64,000 nucleotides of DNA. Origin: Platanthera guangdongensis. Lineage: Eukaryota > Streptophyta > Magnoliopsida > Asparagales > Orchidaceae. The position numbers and the translations under genes were made by a program. The notes beneath the pieces were generated by a model. It did no database searches. It worked only from the letters and a program-made list of their open reading frames with translations, and was not told the DNA's origin. The stretch lies in assembly GCA_039583875.1 (NCBI GenBank), contig CM077151.1:24422208-24486207 (forward strand). The letters are read 5' to 3'. Position 1 is the first letter of the stretch, and each line of letters starts with the position of its first letter. Shown here piece by piece: positions 9,441 to 21,177 of the stretch.

Positions 9441-10347
9441 TAATAAATAAATTTCATGTTGAAATAATTTTGAATATAATTTAAACCGCTACAGGAACAA
9501 AGATTACCCAAATAGAGAGTTTTAATTTGAAAATACAGTTTATCATCTCTTTTTCAAATTACTCTTTTAAAACTATACTTGTGTCCTAAATAAAGCCTAA
9601 ATACCCTTCAATTTCGAACTATAATTTTCCTGAGGAATTTAAAAAAATCTCAACATGTTTCAAGTGTGCAAACTATCAAATTTTTTTTTAAAAAAAACAT
9701 GGTGCAAACTGCAAATAAAAGATAAAACGTTGGTCTAATGTGTTAAAATCTCGACACTTGATTTTATAGAGAAAGTATTTCCATTGACCGTGTTCTTCAA
9801 AATTGCACCTTTCAACCTAAGCCTTCTACCAGAAGTTGGGGAGGATTGTTTGATACTAATTTCATAAAGGTGGCAAAAGTTATTTACCAAAAATGATATT
9901 TAGCCACACAAAAAAAACTTACACAGTGCAAAACTTCTATGCTTTAAACTGTATGGAGGCCGGGCTTTAAAAGGCTGTTACAGTTCGATGCCCTATTTGA
10001 TTCCTGGTAATTATCTGTTGGGCTTTGCCTGCAAAACAGGAATCAATAAAGAGGCCTGTAAATATTTGTTGTTTGTTGTGTATGGCACTGACTCTGACGG
10101 AGAGAAATTAGGAGCATTAAAGAATTAACATGCTTATGTTTATGGACACTGGTAATGGTTCTGTTTGGGGAGTAAATTATAGGTGCGTTATTCACATGAA
10201 AATCACCATCGTATACTTCAACATCATCTTTTCAGTATGATTTTTGAAACGTCATCATATAACAATACTGTATCTTGCACGGTGCGAAAAATGCACCTAA
10301 ATAGCGCTCTCTTTTGGGACAGCATTTTTGTACCAATGGGTTTGGAT
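9441..10347. other. AT-rich sequence without recognisable features
   Basis: No open frame of protein-like composition, no inverted repeats or RNA gene recognised. The last ~150 bases (GGGACAGCATTTTT near 10317) resemble the reverse complement of 10775-10790, so the fold-back element beside it may once have had longer ends. Confidence 0.5.
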
Positions 10348-10354
10348 TAAAAAA

Positions 10355-10769
10355 GGGCACTACTATCCACACCGCAGTTTTGGCGAGTCGCACCGTACTT
10401 TCTCCTAATTTTTCGCATCTTTTGGAAATACGCCTTGTACATGCATTTTTAGGAAAAATGTTCAACACGAAAGTTGTAGATCTCGACGAGATCTACAACT
10501 TTCGTGTTGAACATTTTTCCAAAAAATGCATGTACAAGGCGTACTTTGGAAATACGCCCAGGGTTCGCGCCTTTTGAAAATACGCATTGTACATGCATTT
10601 TTAGGAAATGTGTTCAACACGAAAGTTGTAGATCTCATCGAGATTTACAACTTTCGTGTTGAACACCTTTCCCAAAAATTCATGTACAAGACGTATTTCA
10701 AAAAGGTATGAAAAATTAGGAGAAAGTGCGGTGCGACTAGCCAAAACTGCGGCGCGGATAGCAGCGCCC
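10355..10769. mobile_element. Fold-back/MITE-like element with two nested hairpins
   Basis: Ends are inverted repeats of ~60 bp: the left begins GGGCACTACTATCCACACCG and the right, read in reverse, GGGCGCTGCTATCCGCGCCG. TAAAAAA flanks both ends (10348-10354, 10770-10776), a possible 7 bp target duplication, though low complexity makes this uncertain. Inside, two hairpins of ~100 bp share the arm TTCAACACGAAAGTTGTAGA and its complement, each followed by ATGCATGTACAA-type sequence. No coding capacity. The inner end motif CCGCAGTTTTGGC resembles the ends of the MITE at 26271. Confidence 0.8.
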
Positions 10770-10776
10770 TAAAAAA

Positions 10777-11639
10777 TGCCGCTGTCATAGAATATATGTA
10801 TCGCATGACAGCTGCTCTGACCGCTACCCAAAAATAAAACTAATTATGAACATAAAAGTGGATGAAGTTCCTTAGACGAGTTTGGGCATTCACGAAAGAA
10901 AGACGGTTCATAACCATCTCCATTTCCACCGCCCCCAAATGAAGCCATATGACATTAGTAATCAACATTCAATGAAAAATGCTCTCCCAACCCAGCAAAG
11001 GCGGAGCTTTTGAAGACACTATTGCCTAGGCAACGTCCTTTAATTTGACCCTCAATAGGTTCCATCCTTTCGCACAAAAAGTCCATGAAATTTGCAAGTT
11101 TCATCCGCATCCCCGGAATGAATCAGTTTGTTAGGCATGCGAAGAAGAAGGACATCCAGCCGTCAAAATCGTCGTAAAAAATAGTGCTTAAAATTATGGA
11201 CGACGATGAGCCCTGATTGATCAGACTTTATTTTTGTACTGGTTTTGGGGGACTTGATTGCTACTTTACAGGCCAGCAACGTGCGTGATGGCAGATAGTG
11301 CTAGTGTTTCATTCATAATTGTGACCGTTGGGGGGATTTGCCGTCCCACTACTGGCCTGCTATTCGCTCGGCTTTGAGCGACCCATGCGTATATTTGCTT
11401 TCTTAAAAAACTTATCATAGATTTCGCTTTCAATAAATATATACATTATCATATACATATATATATATATATGCCTTAAACACCATTGATTTCTGATCAT
11501 TAATTATCACGTGGTGGTCCGTATCATATAATTAAGGGGCAACTCCATTATGTTTTTGAATGTTAGTCAATTATTCAGTGTATTATATACTAATGATAGA
11601 CATGGGGCTCCACCTCAATGGCTAACCGTGATAGTATTC
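10777..11639. other. Sequence without recognisable features
   Basis: Unremarkable mixed sequence; only an AT-dinucleotide tract near 11450-11475 stands out. The 5' LTR and leader expected for the copia remnant that follows are absent, so the truncation point of that element lies at or near the right edge of this stretch. Confidence 0.5.
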
Positions 11640-11654
11640 TGATTGCGATAGTAC

Positions 11655-12205
11655 ATGGGGCAGACCCTCAATGCCCTACGCGACGGTACTCAAGGTGATA
11701 TGTTCATTTCTTCTTTCTTCTTGAAGATGAAGAATATATGCTCTGAGATTACTGCGTTGGAACCGAAAGAGCCGATCTCAGAGTCGAAATTGAAGAGACA
11801 CATCATTCGCGACTTGCGGGATGAGTATGTTGCCTTTGTGATTTCTGTGCAAGGCTGGGCCAATCGGCCATCACTGCTCGAGCTGGAGAATCTGTTGGCT
11901 TTACATGAAAGCTTGACAAAAAAAATGGCTGAAGTCTCGATCTCAGGAGGAGATGACGAGACTCTCTTCTCTAGCAAGAAGAAAAAGTGGTACAAGAAGA
12001 AGAAGACACCTGTTAGTGATGACCCGTCTTCTTCATCACAGTAGGAAAGGAGCAAGCCTCCTAAGCTTGATGACGGGAAGAAGTGGGGCGGACCTCGATG
12101 CTACAAATGTAACAAGCTTGGTCATATCCGTAGGGACTGCAAGGTAAATCTTCAGCCGAGGCATGCTGCAGAGAAGGAGGAGGGTGAGTCTAAGACTGAG
12201 GAAGG
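11655..12205 (+). pseudogene. gag: Copia Gag remnant with zinc knuckle
   Basis: The first 129 codons match the C-terminal half of the copia Gag core: a KMKNICSEITAL helix, KLKRHIIRDLRDEYVAF, then LLELENLLALHESLTKKM and a Lys-rich tail. After a stop at 12042-12044 the frame continues with CYKCNKLGHIRRDC, a C-x2-C-x4-H-x4-C knuckle (about 12100-12140). The N-terminal part is missing. Confidence 0.8.
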
Positions 12206-14321
12206 AGGATGAGGGAGTGCCTTCATGACAGACACTTGTGTTCGTGCACTTTCCTCCATCAACTATCAGGAGGACTGGATCGTGGACTCTGGGCGTGGTC
12301 ATCACCTAGCCGGGGACGAATCCAAATTCTCTTCTCTGCAGGAATACAAAAGTAATGATGTCATTATTATTACTGATGATACTGTATATGCGGTAGAGAA
12401 TAAGGGATTAGTTCCTTTAGACAGTGATCGGGGGCCACTCACTTCGAGGAGTGTGTATCACGCATCTGGGATGAAGAAAAATCTCTTCTCGATGACTAAC
12501 GCGGTTGACGTTGTGTATCACATTCTGTTTGACCCAACAGAAGTGAAATTTCTCATGAACGTGTCAACTGTAAAAGCTAATGTTATTCATGTTGGTAGGA
12601 GAGTAAAAGACTTGTTCGTGTTGGCAACAAGTCCCTATATTGATAAGATAAGGGCTAATGATAGCACTGTTATTTGTCTTAAGAGACTTTGGTATGTTAG
12701 GATGGACAAGCTAAAGGCTATGACGGTGAGAGGCCTGGTGCATGGTCTGCCTAGTCTTTCATCATATGGTGACAATTATGTTTGTGCGGGTTGTTAGTAT
12801 GAAAATGCACATCGCCTTCCATTTGACATATCACAGACTAAGTATAGAGCACCACTGGAATACATCCACGGTGATCTAATGGGACCTACAGTCACTCCCA
12901 GTCTCGGCGGTACCAAATATATGTTTGTTCTTGTTGATGAATTTTCCATGTATACTTGAGTATACTTCTTGAAAGAGAAGTCAGATGCGTTCGGGATGTT
13001 CGTGGAGTTCAAGGAGCTCGTAAAAGGTGAGCTCGGTTTGTGGATAAAGAAGTTGAGTACTGATAATGGCAGAGAGTTCACTTCACATGAGTTCTCTAAC
13101 TTCTGCAAAAAGTTCGACATTCAGAAGGAGCTTACTTGTGCTCACACTCCACAATAGAACGAAGTTGCAGAATGTAAGATCTGTCATCTGACCGAAACCT
13201 GCAAGTGCTGGATTCACGCCAAAAGCATTCCCAGGGCCTTTTGGGCAGAGGGAATGACTTGTGCGTCGTATGTCATCAACAAGATGCCTCTCAGTTCAAA
13301 CAGCATGAAATCTCCTAATGAGTTGATGTTCAAAGAGAAGCCCAGTGTCGATCATTTTTGGGTATTCAGATCTACCTGCTACGTGCACATTCCAGAAGCT
13401 TTCAGGACAAAGCTAGATGAAAAAATACAGAAGCTAGTCTTTGTTAGCTATGATGAGCAAAAAAAGGGATGAAAACGCATAGATCCTGCAACGAAGAAGT
13501 TCATAATCTCAAGAGACGTTGTCTTCGACGAACTTACATCATACCAGGGTAGCTCATCTATAGAGCTACATGAGAGCAGGTCAAACGGGGGCCAAGGAGA
13601 AGATGCTCGGGATCTTCTAGTGGAGTTCCTTGTGACACCAGGTGCTCTAGTGCCGTCTAGCTTTAGGGCAGAGGCTTCTAGATCTGGAAGCAAGGGGAGT
13701 GATGCTCCTAGTGTGCCCGGGATGAGAGCTAGGCTAGAAGAAGCAGCGAGAGTGGTGTATTAGGGTCAAGCCCTGCGGAGGTCAATTAGGATAATTGTTC
13801 CACCAAGTCGGTATAGGGATGTGAACATGGTGAGTTTCGGCTCATGTTTCTTTACAGGTCCCTTGGATGAACGAGAGCCTTCTTGCTTTGAGAACATCAC
13901 TGGAGTCAATGAGTGAGAAGATGTCATGGAAGAGAAGATTGCCTCCCTTAGGAAGAATGAGACTTGGGACCTTGCGCCCAAAGTCGAAGGCATTACTGTG
14001 ACGTGCAAGTGGGTTTATAAGTTGAAGAAGGCATTACTGTGACGTGCAAGTGGGTTTACTGTGACTTACGGAAGCATCGAGCAATACAAGACTCACCTTA
14101 TAGCTCGGGGGTTCTCACAATATTACAGGGAGGATTACGAGAAGACGTTTAGCCTAGTGATCAAGATGACTTCAGTTTGAGTGGTGATTGCTTTGGCGGT
14201 TAGTCAATGGTGAAAGATTTGACAACTCGATGTGAATAGTGCTTTCATTTACGGCGAGATTGACAAGTATATCTTCATGGTGGAGCCATCAGGTTATGTT
14301 TCTGAAGAACATCCAGGGCAC
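12206..14321 (+). pseudogene. pol: Copia Pol remnant: protease, integrase, start of reverse transcriptase
   Basis: Protease: DWIVDSGRGHHLAGD (about 12270) has the catalytic D-S-G; the family usually shows Cys/Ala and Ser where this copy has Arg-Gly. A pre-integrase segment follows, then an integrase core with HGDLMGP, LSTDNGREFTSHEF and the downstream NEVAE region. In-frame stops at 12957 (TGA), 13155 (TAG) and 13470 (TGA) fall at positions usually Trp, Gln and Trp. Reverse transcriptase begins near 13915 (EEKIASLRKNETWDL, CKWVYKLKK); a ~28 bp duplication (GCATTACTGTGACGTGCAAG at 13991 and 14031) disturbs it. QLDVNSAFIYGEI and MVEPSGYVSEEHPG precede the solo LTR insertion. Confidence 0.85.
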
Positions 14322-15315
14322 TATTAAATCGAAAACTCGGTCTCTGGTGGAGTTCATCCTTGGGGAATGAGTGATCGCACACCTACTTCTCTCTTACAAG
14401 CCAAATAACAAAAGAAAATGGAACTGATCCAAGGGCTTGGCGTGGATGTTCCGGCACACACCCAGAAGATCTAAGAGCGCTTCCCCTCTTTAGCCAAAGA
14501 CAGAGCTAAGGCTACCTCATAAAGCGCAAGAAGATCAGAATACTAGTAAGCATGCTTTCTAAGGTGCCCCTTGGGTCATATTTATAGTTTTCTGAAGACG
14601 GCCTGCAAATAGCCAACCTCTGCTGTTTTGAACAGCTATGTGCAGCGCAACTAGGTCTACTAACAATGTAACTCAGCTGTTCTAACAAGATATTCGCACC
14701 CCTGGCAAGGTCACCTAGGTAATTTTACCTTTGGGCCCCATTGGGCAGGTCCCAAGGATCTGGAGGTCGGCTCGCCACAACTCACCATCCCGCTAGGGCG
14801 GACGCGACCTGACTCCCGCAGCTCGCCTTCCCTACTTGGGCGAGCGCGAGCCAGGCCGCCGTAGCCCGCCGACCCTTGCTCTGAGGTGGGCTGGCGGCCA
14901 GGTCACCTATGGGAGAGCGGGCTGGCCGGTCTAGGACTGTTACTACAGAAGGAATTCAAGAGGAATTGAGTTCGCTGAGCTTAGTTTGACGAATTTGGGT
15001 TTTAAACCCCTGAGGCTAGCTCAAAGAACGCCGAGCTCCGTTCGACGAACGCTGAGCTCCGTTCGACGACCGCCGATCTCTGTTCGACGAACGCCGATCT
15101 CAACTCAAGCTCAGTTTGATGAAAGCTAAGCTCAGTTCGACGAACTTCACGCGGGTGCGGGTTGGGTGGGCAAGCCCGCGCAGCTCGAGTGTCTAGCCTT
15201 GGCGGAAGCGGGCTTGCCGTTTTGAGTTCGCCCCCATGCTGTTCTAGCATGGACAGGTCACCTTGGTCCGCTCTCCTGGTCTGGGAGACCCACTCGGCGA
15301 ACACGGGGTTGTGCA
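14322..15315 (-). mobile_element. Solo LTR, reverse orientation, inside the copia reverse transcriptase
   Basis: Interrupts a conserved stretch: EEHPG before and ICKLKKALYGLK after. Flanks GGCAC (14317-14321) and TGCAC (15316-15320) look like a 5 bp target duplication with one change. Read on the minus strand it begins TGCACAACCCCGTGTTCGCC, carries an upstream array, then AACAGC...TGGCTATTTGCAGGCC and ACTATAAATATGACCC, and ends near CGAGTTTTCGATT. This parallels the gypsy LTRs at 34132 and 40329, so it belongs to a related family. Confidence 0.85.
15030..15150. repeat. ~26 bp repeats in the solo LTR
   Basis: GTTCGACGAACGC-like units with GAGCTC/GATCTC spacers occur about five times in this solo LTR, upstream of its TATA box in the LTR's own orientation. 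Confidence 0.7.
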
Positions 15316-16375
15316 TGCACATCTGCAAGCTGAAGAAGGCCCTCTATGGTCTGAAGTAGGCGTCTTGGGCGTGGTATGAGAAGATCGCAGAATATCTCCA
15401 GTTTTGTAGTTACTTTGCTTCAGACTCAGATTCCAATCTGTTTGTTAATAAGCAGGGGGGCTTTAAGTCCTCGTTTTGTTGTACGTTGATGATATGATCG
15501 TCACAAGGAACTCAGACGAGGAAGTAGCTAGGCTCAGGGCTGAGCTAGCTATTCAGTTTGAGATGAAGGATCTGGGTGAGCTCCACCATTTCCTCGGACT
15601 TGAGGTGGAGAGGCATAAGAATGACGTACTCGTTTCCCAGAAGGTCTATGTGGAAAGAATTATCAAGTGATTCAGCATGCGTGAAGGGAAGAGCAGTTCT
15701 ACTCCTCTGGAAGTCGGATTGAAATTTCGATGGGATGAGGCAAGGGTTCTTACAGCTTCTTTGGTATTCCGGGCTCTCGTGGAGAGTCCCACATATCTGA
15801 CAATTATTAGGCCAAATATTGTTTATGGGGTGGGCCGGGTTAGTCGGTATATGGCGGAGCCACAGAAACCACATTTGGTGTCAGCTAAAAGAATTCTAAA
15901 GTATGTCAAGTCTACTTCAAAGATGAGTCTCTTTTATAAGAGGGACGAGAGCTTCAGTCTGCACAGTTATATGGATGCTGATTATGGAGGGGATACAGAG
16001 GATCAGAAGTCGACGTCTAGTTACGCCTTCTTCAGGGATCAGCAGTTATTTCTTGGTGTAGTAAGAAGCAGGATTCGATGTCCGTCTTCACTATAAACAC
16101 TAAATTCAAGGCTTCAGCCTTGGCAGCTAAAGAAGTCATCTGATTTATGAGATTAGTGGATGATATCCATGAGGAGATGTGAAGTCCTACTCTGCTTCGC
16201 GATGATAATGAGAGTGCTCTTAAACTGATTAACAATCCAGTTTGTCACGCGCGAACAAAGCACATCGAGATCGAGCATCACTTCGTTCGGGAGAATGTGC
16301 TGGAGGGGTCTCCGATGGTTGAGGATGTGCAGAGCGAGTAGAATGTCGCAGATATCTTCACGAAGCCGTTGTCAA
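15316..16375 (+). pseudogene. pol: Copia Pol remnant: rest of reverse transcriptase and RNase H
   Basis: Resumes the frame broken by the solo LTR: CKLKKALYGLK, a TAG at 15357 where Gln is usual, then WAWYEKI. The active-site motif LYVDDMIVT is at about 15476, followed by EMKDLGELHHFLGLEV. After a TGA at 15668 comes the connection/RNase H region with RPNIVYGVGRVSRYM, SYMDADYGGDTEDQKSTS and, near 16250, HARTKHIEIEHHFVRE and NVADIFTKPLS, the usual copia C-terminus. Further stops near 16140, 16180 and 16339 complete the decay. Confidence 0.85.
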
Positions 16376-16433
16376 ATGGACCGTTTATTCGGCTGTGAGG
16401 ATTGCTCGGGTTGGTTTCCACTTCCCACTTCAA

Positions 16434-16524
16434 GGGGGAGTATTGAAAGTGTTGAAGTGAGAGTGAGAGTGGAGTCGGGCGGTCTGACTGGGCAGACGAC
16501 ACATACTGCAGAGTCTGCTGCGGC
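16434..16524 (+). repeat. Polypurine tract and start of the copia 3' LTR
   Basis: CAAGGGGGAGTAT precedes TGAAAGTGTTGAAG at 16444, the usual purine-tract/LTR junction. The LTR is interrupted at 16525 by the hAT element and continues at 21178. Confidence 0.75.
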
Positions 16525-17011
16525 CAGGGGCGGAACTAGGATTTTCGCTAAGCCCGGGCACAAATATTTATAAATTATAAATAAATGGTGAAAATATTAC
16601 GTCATTTATAATGAGGTCGAAATTATAAACTGGCTTTGATTGACCAAAGGTTCTCTAAAAATTATTAGTGTTTGACTTCTTAATCATTCATCTAATGAGC
16701 TCTTCCTCCTCCTGTATCATCAATAGACAAGCCTCTCTCGCCAAACAAAAATATAAGATATATTAGATGATTCAACCATCACATAACACTCCTCATATAG
16801 ACTACATATGCAAAAATACACATAATTATAATACCTTGTTCGTAAGCATTGACATAGAAAAAATCAAAAATCCTATTAACTTGCTCACCAGTTTTTGAAA
16901 TATAAAAAATCTCTGTTCCTGCAAGAAAATGACATTAACTAAAATTACAAGATTGAATTATTCAAAAGATTGAATAAAATGTTCAAAATAAAAGTAAGAT
17001 TTTCATACCAT

Positions 17012-19369
17012 TCAACAAGCCACTTTTCGTGGACACATATTCTGGAATTGTGTAATGATAGTCTCATTACTAATAGTATCGGCAACATCTTTCTCAATAT
17101 AAACTATCATACAATCATTCATCCATTCATCTCCCATTCTATTCCGTAAACAATTCTTTATAATTTTCATGGCAGAGAACATTCTTTCAACACTGGCAGT
17201 CGCAACCGGTAGAAGACATGCCAATTTCAAAAGCTTGAATACCAATTGATAATGATCATGTTTTTTCAACTCAACTAATGTCTGTAAAAGTCCACTGATT
17301 CCTTTACAATTAGATAATGTGTCGGTTGACATAGAACGCATGTCCATGATATATATATCAAGTTGTCCTTCAAGTATTTGTAATTCAATTGGTGTAAAAT
17401 CTGATTGATATAATTGTGCAAGACGAATCAACTTTGATTTATCAAATAAAGCAAATTGATCACATGGGTCAAGACAAGAAACGCATAGAAGCAGTTCAGT
17501 ATTCACTTCATTAAATCGGTCATTTAACTCATTCATTGTCAAATCGAGCACTGTATTGTAGATTTCAACACGAAAATGATGATAATTTGTAATGTCTCTT
17601 GCATTGCGCCTTGATCTTCCTACTTGAATATATTTTTCATCCATATTTGGCACTTCTATACACTGCCTAGTGCAAAAAGATGAAATCTCACCCATAAAAT
17701 TGTTCCATTCAAGATCATCATTTCTCAAATTAATCAGCAATTGTTTGGAAAACTTTACAAATTTCATTGCATTAACAATATCTTGATCTTTCTTCTGTAA
17801 AGCTTGCGATAGCTCATGCGTTTTGACTAAAATATTCTTCATTAAATGCAGCAGGAATACAAAATTAAAAGTAGAGAGACTTTTAATTAGATTGTGAGCC
17901 ATTCCTCTTTGATTTCCATCTGATCCATCAACTTTGATAAACTCAAGTGCTTCAATAATAGACGAGAACATCCGAATAACATTTAAAATTGTACCAAAGT
18001 GGGAACTCCATCGCGTGTCTCCTGGCCTTTTCAATTCAAGAGGTTGATTTGCCCCTCGACCACTTTCTAAATCCCCGCACCCAAGCTCTTTAGCAACTCG
18101 ATCAATTTCTAATGCTCTAATATAGTCACGGCGTTTACAAGAGCCTCCAACAACATTCAACACAAGATTAATAAGTGTAAATATCTCTGCAACTTCACAA
18201 TGCTCTTCTGCCACAGCTACTAGTATCAATTGGAGTTGATGAGCAAAACAATGAATGTAGAAAGCACAACTGTTCTCTTGTAAAATCAATGTTTTAAGTC
18301 CTTTGAACTCACCTCTCATATTGCTAGCACCATCATAACCTTACCCGCGCAATTTTGAAATACTTAGACCATGTTTTACAAATAAATTATCAATGGCCTT
18401 CTTCAATGATAAAGCAGTTGTATCTATAACATGAACAAACCCAAGGAGACGCTCCATAATGAATCCTTTGATATTCACATAGCGTAAAACAACGGCCATT
18501 TGCTCTTTGATGGATACATCACGCGATTCGTCAACCAAAATAGTAAAACAATTATCTCCAATATCTTTAACAATAGTTTTAGTTACTTCGTTTGCAATGC
18601 AAGAAACAATTTCCTTTTGGATCTTTGGTGATACTAGTTGGCAATTGATAGGAGCATTTTCTAATACCACTGACTTTATCTCATCACTATGCAATGCAAG
18701 AAATTCTAACAGTTCAAGAAAATTCCCGCGATTGCTAGATTCTTTTGACTCATCATGTCCACGAAAAGACAACCCTTATCTTAAAAGAAACCGTATGCAA
18801 TCAATCGATGCAGATAAACGAGCACGATATTGAGAACTTTGTATTTCATCTTGTTTATTAAATGCAACTTCAATACCTTGTTTTTGATTCATCAAAGCTA
18901 CGCACATCTTCTAAGAGTTATTATGCGCACTATTATGGTTTCCAATGTGTTTTTCTAGTATAGTTCTATCTTTCCAGTATTTAAAACCACGACTTACAAA
19001 GGTAGGCTCACAACCTCTTTGTGGAAAGATGTAACAATAGAGACAATATGCAGCATCTTTCTCTATGCTATATTCCAGCCAGTCTTTAAACTCATTAAAC
19101 CAGTTCTTATTGAAACGACGTGCTTTCTGTCCAATTTCTGTCTGTGGAAAATTTTGTAACAAAGGTTGAATAGGACCATTCTGCAAATACTTCCTTCTTA
19201 TCATGTCTTGAAGATTCACATCATATGAGATTATAGGTTGTCTCAATCCTGGATCTCCTGGTAAATTCTCTAAATCAAACTCAACTCGATTTCGTTTACC
19301 ACAAGAAACTGTCATTGGTAATTCTTCAGAAGTTTGATTTGATCCTACTTTTGAAAAAAACTTCTCCAT
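17012..19369 (-). pseudogene. hAT transposase with TTF-type zinc finger, broken by three stops
   Basis: Catalyses cut-and-paste transposition when intact. N-terminal part (19369-18911): TTF-type zinc-finger region with CLYCYIFP and FKYWKDR, then HIGNHNSAHNN. Middle (18772-18341): DUF4371-like RNase H fold containing FTILVDESRDVS with the first catalytic Asp. Next (18319-17012): GYDGASNMRGEF with the second Asp lies across the stop; AFYIHCFAHQLQL follows, and VATASVERMFSAMKIIK holds the catalytic Glu and starts the hAT dimerisation region. Stops: TAG at 18911-18913, TAA at 18777-18779 and TAA at 18341-18343; the last two sit where relatives have Gln (R-Q-G-L-S and G-Q-G-Y-D), so each fits a CAA-to-TAA change. 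Apart from these the frame is continuous, about 785 codons. Confidence 0.92.
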
Positions 19370-20820
19370 CGAATTTCACAACTAAAAAAAGAAAAGAAAA
19401 CTTAATAAATCAAAATATTACTACACGTCTACACTTAAATACTTAACAAAATCAAATGATCATTTCGATGGAGGAGAGCAAAGAGAAATAAAATGCATCA
19501 ATTAGAAACTGAGCAGCAAAAGTCACCTGTTAATTGATCTTCTGTAGCAAATAGTTGTCAAAACACTATTTCCTTCTTCCCCTCTGTTTAGAACACAAAC
19601 AATTTTCAGTGAAACTAGAAAATCCAGAGTTATGAAAACAATTAAAAGTGGCATGTGAGGGAAACATTAATATAGGGGATCAAGATCTCTATAAAGAGCA
19701 TGTGACAATATTGATGAAAAATTATTAAAACGAAATAAGAAGATTTGAGCCTTGGATCATTTCTAAACTAGTCAAGGACTGGGTGAAATGGAGAGTGCAT
19801 CAACGAAGTAACCAATTTCAATTAATAATAAACAGGCGGGTGCATTGTCACCCCTGGGTAAGCATGCCATAGCTTTGTTAGCTTGATTTTCAACACTACT
19901 CCCGCAAGCTAACATCGTAAGTATGTATGATTCCTAGATTCAAAAATTTTCATTATGACATTTATCGGAGACAACTTTTGTAAATATTTCTTCCACTTGG
20001 GCACCTGATAAAACAAATAAGGTAGTAATGATCTTGGTTTGTATCTTCTCCCTAATAAAGTAACAATGAATTCCAGTACATTTAGTTCTTCCATGGAAAA
20101 TTAGAATTGACGTGATGTAGATCATTGTTATAGATACACTCTATGGGACCGATTATATAGAAAAATCAAAACCCGCTCGAACAGTTGGACCAAAGGAAAT
20201 TACCCAAGCTTTTACTTCCCCAATATCTTTCTTATGGAAGGGGGGCTTCATTGTTACAAATGTATTATGTGAGCCATAGTGAAAGATCTCATTACTACTC
20301 ATGGGACAGTTAGAAGGAAATGATCCATTATTTTTCCTTCCTTCCCTTAGGTCCACGAGGATTTACCATCTTTGAAATAAAGAGGAGTCTTACCTCCGTA
20401 TCCAATTGCCCAAGCTCAATGGCACAGTGCTATAACTCACTACCTTAAGAATTAAAATTGAATGGTTGTACGTACTGGAAAACCCATATCAAGGAGTTGG
20501 CGCTCAACTTATCAAACTCTGTTAGCCCTCAAATAGCACTCTTTAAACAACAAGAAAATGTAATACAGGGAGGAGGGCTCACATGTTCATCTACTTGCTG
20601 AAGGCAACTCACTTGAGAAATAATAATGGGCCAATAATAATATGGAAAATCTACAAACAATAACAAGATGTTGAACATGAAGCGGGAAGCCCACAATAAC
20701 AAGGTCTTTAATTCATTCCATCATGTTAGGGAAGCATAAAGCATTAATGTATAAAGAGCAATGAGCTATGAGCATGACTGCATGAGGCAATGTGCAGAAT
20801 AAAAATATGCAGACAATGAG
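19370..20820. other. 5' leader and internal non-coding part of the hAT element
   Basis: Upstream of the minus-strand transposase. No further ORF with protein-like composition; reading frames of ~60 codons near 19.9-20.3 kb have no recognisable domain. Could contain promoter and intron sequence, but no signal is clear enough to mark. Confidence 0.5.
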
Positions 20821-20833
20821 CTATGAGCAGGAA

Positions 20834-21060
20834 AAAAAAGAAGAAGAAGAAGAAGAAGAAGATACCGGCGAATCGGCGATCAATGGATTCGGGACGGGCT
20901 AGGGTACGCGATCAGCGATCAGCGACGGCAGGCGGGCGACACGGGATCGATCGACTATCAGCGACGATTCGCCGGCTAGGGTACGCGATCAGCGACGGCA
21001 AGCGGGCGGCCGGGGCTAGGGCACGCGATCGAGCACGGGAGCAGCTAGGGCACGCGATCG
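20834..21060. repeat. GAA microsatellite and four subterminal repeats of the hAT element
   Basis: (GAA)n at about 20838-20862, then CTAGGGTACGCGATC at ~20899 and ~20976 and CTAGGGCACGCGATC at ~21016 and ~21045. hAT transposases such as Ac bind short subterminal repeats, so these are candidate transposase binding sites (inference). Confidence 0.8.
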
Positions 21061-21177
21061 GCTTCTGATTTCTTCCTACAGGCTACAGTCGGACATTCCC
21101 TCGCTAGAAATGGCGAAAAATCACGCCCGGGCACGTGCCCGGGCGTGTCCGAACATGGATCCGCCTATGGCTGCGGC

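Larger units (their letters stand above)
16525..21169 (-). mobile_element. hAT-superfamily transposon (4645 bp), complete ends
   Basis: Flanked by a perfect 8 bp target duplication GCTGCGGC (16517-16524 and 21170-21177), the hAT hallmark. Ends are inverted repeats: CAGGGGCGGAACTAGG on the left; CATAGGCGGATCCATG on the right in reverse, both leading to GCCCGGGCAC. Encodes one minus-strand transposase, now broken. The right end holds four subterminal repeats and a perfect 24 bp palindrome (21123-21146). Confidence 0.95.
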
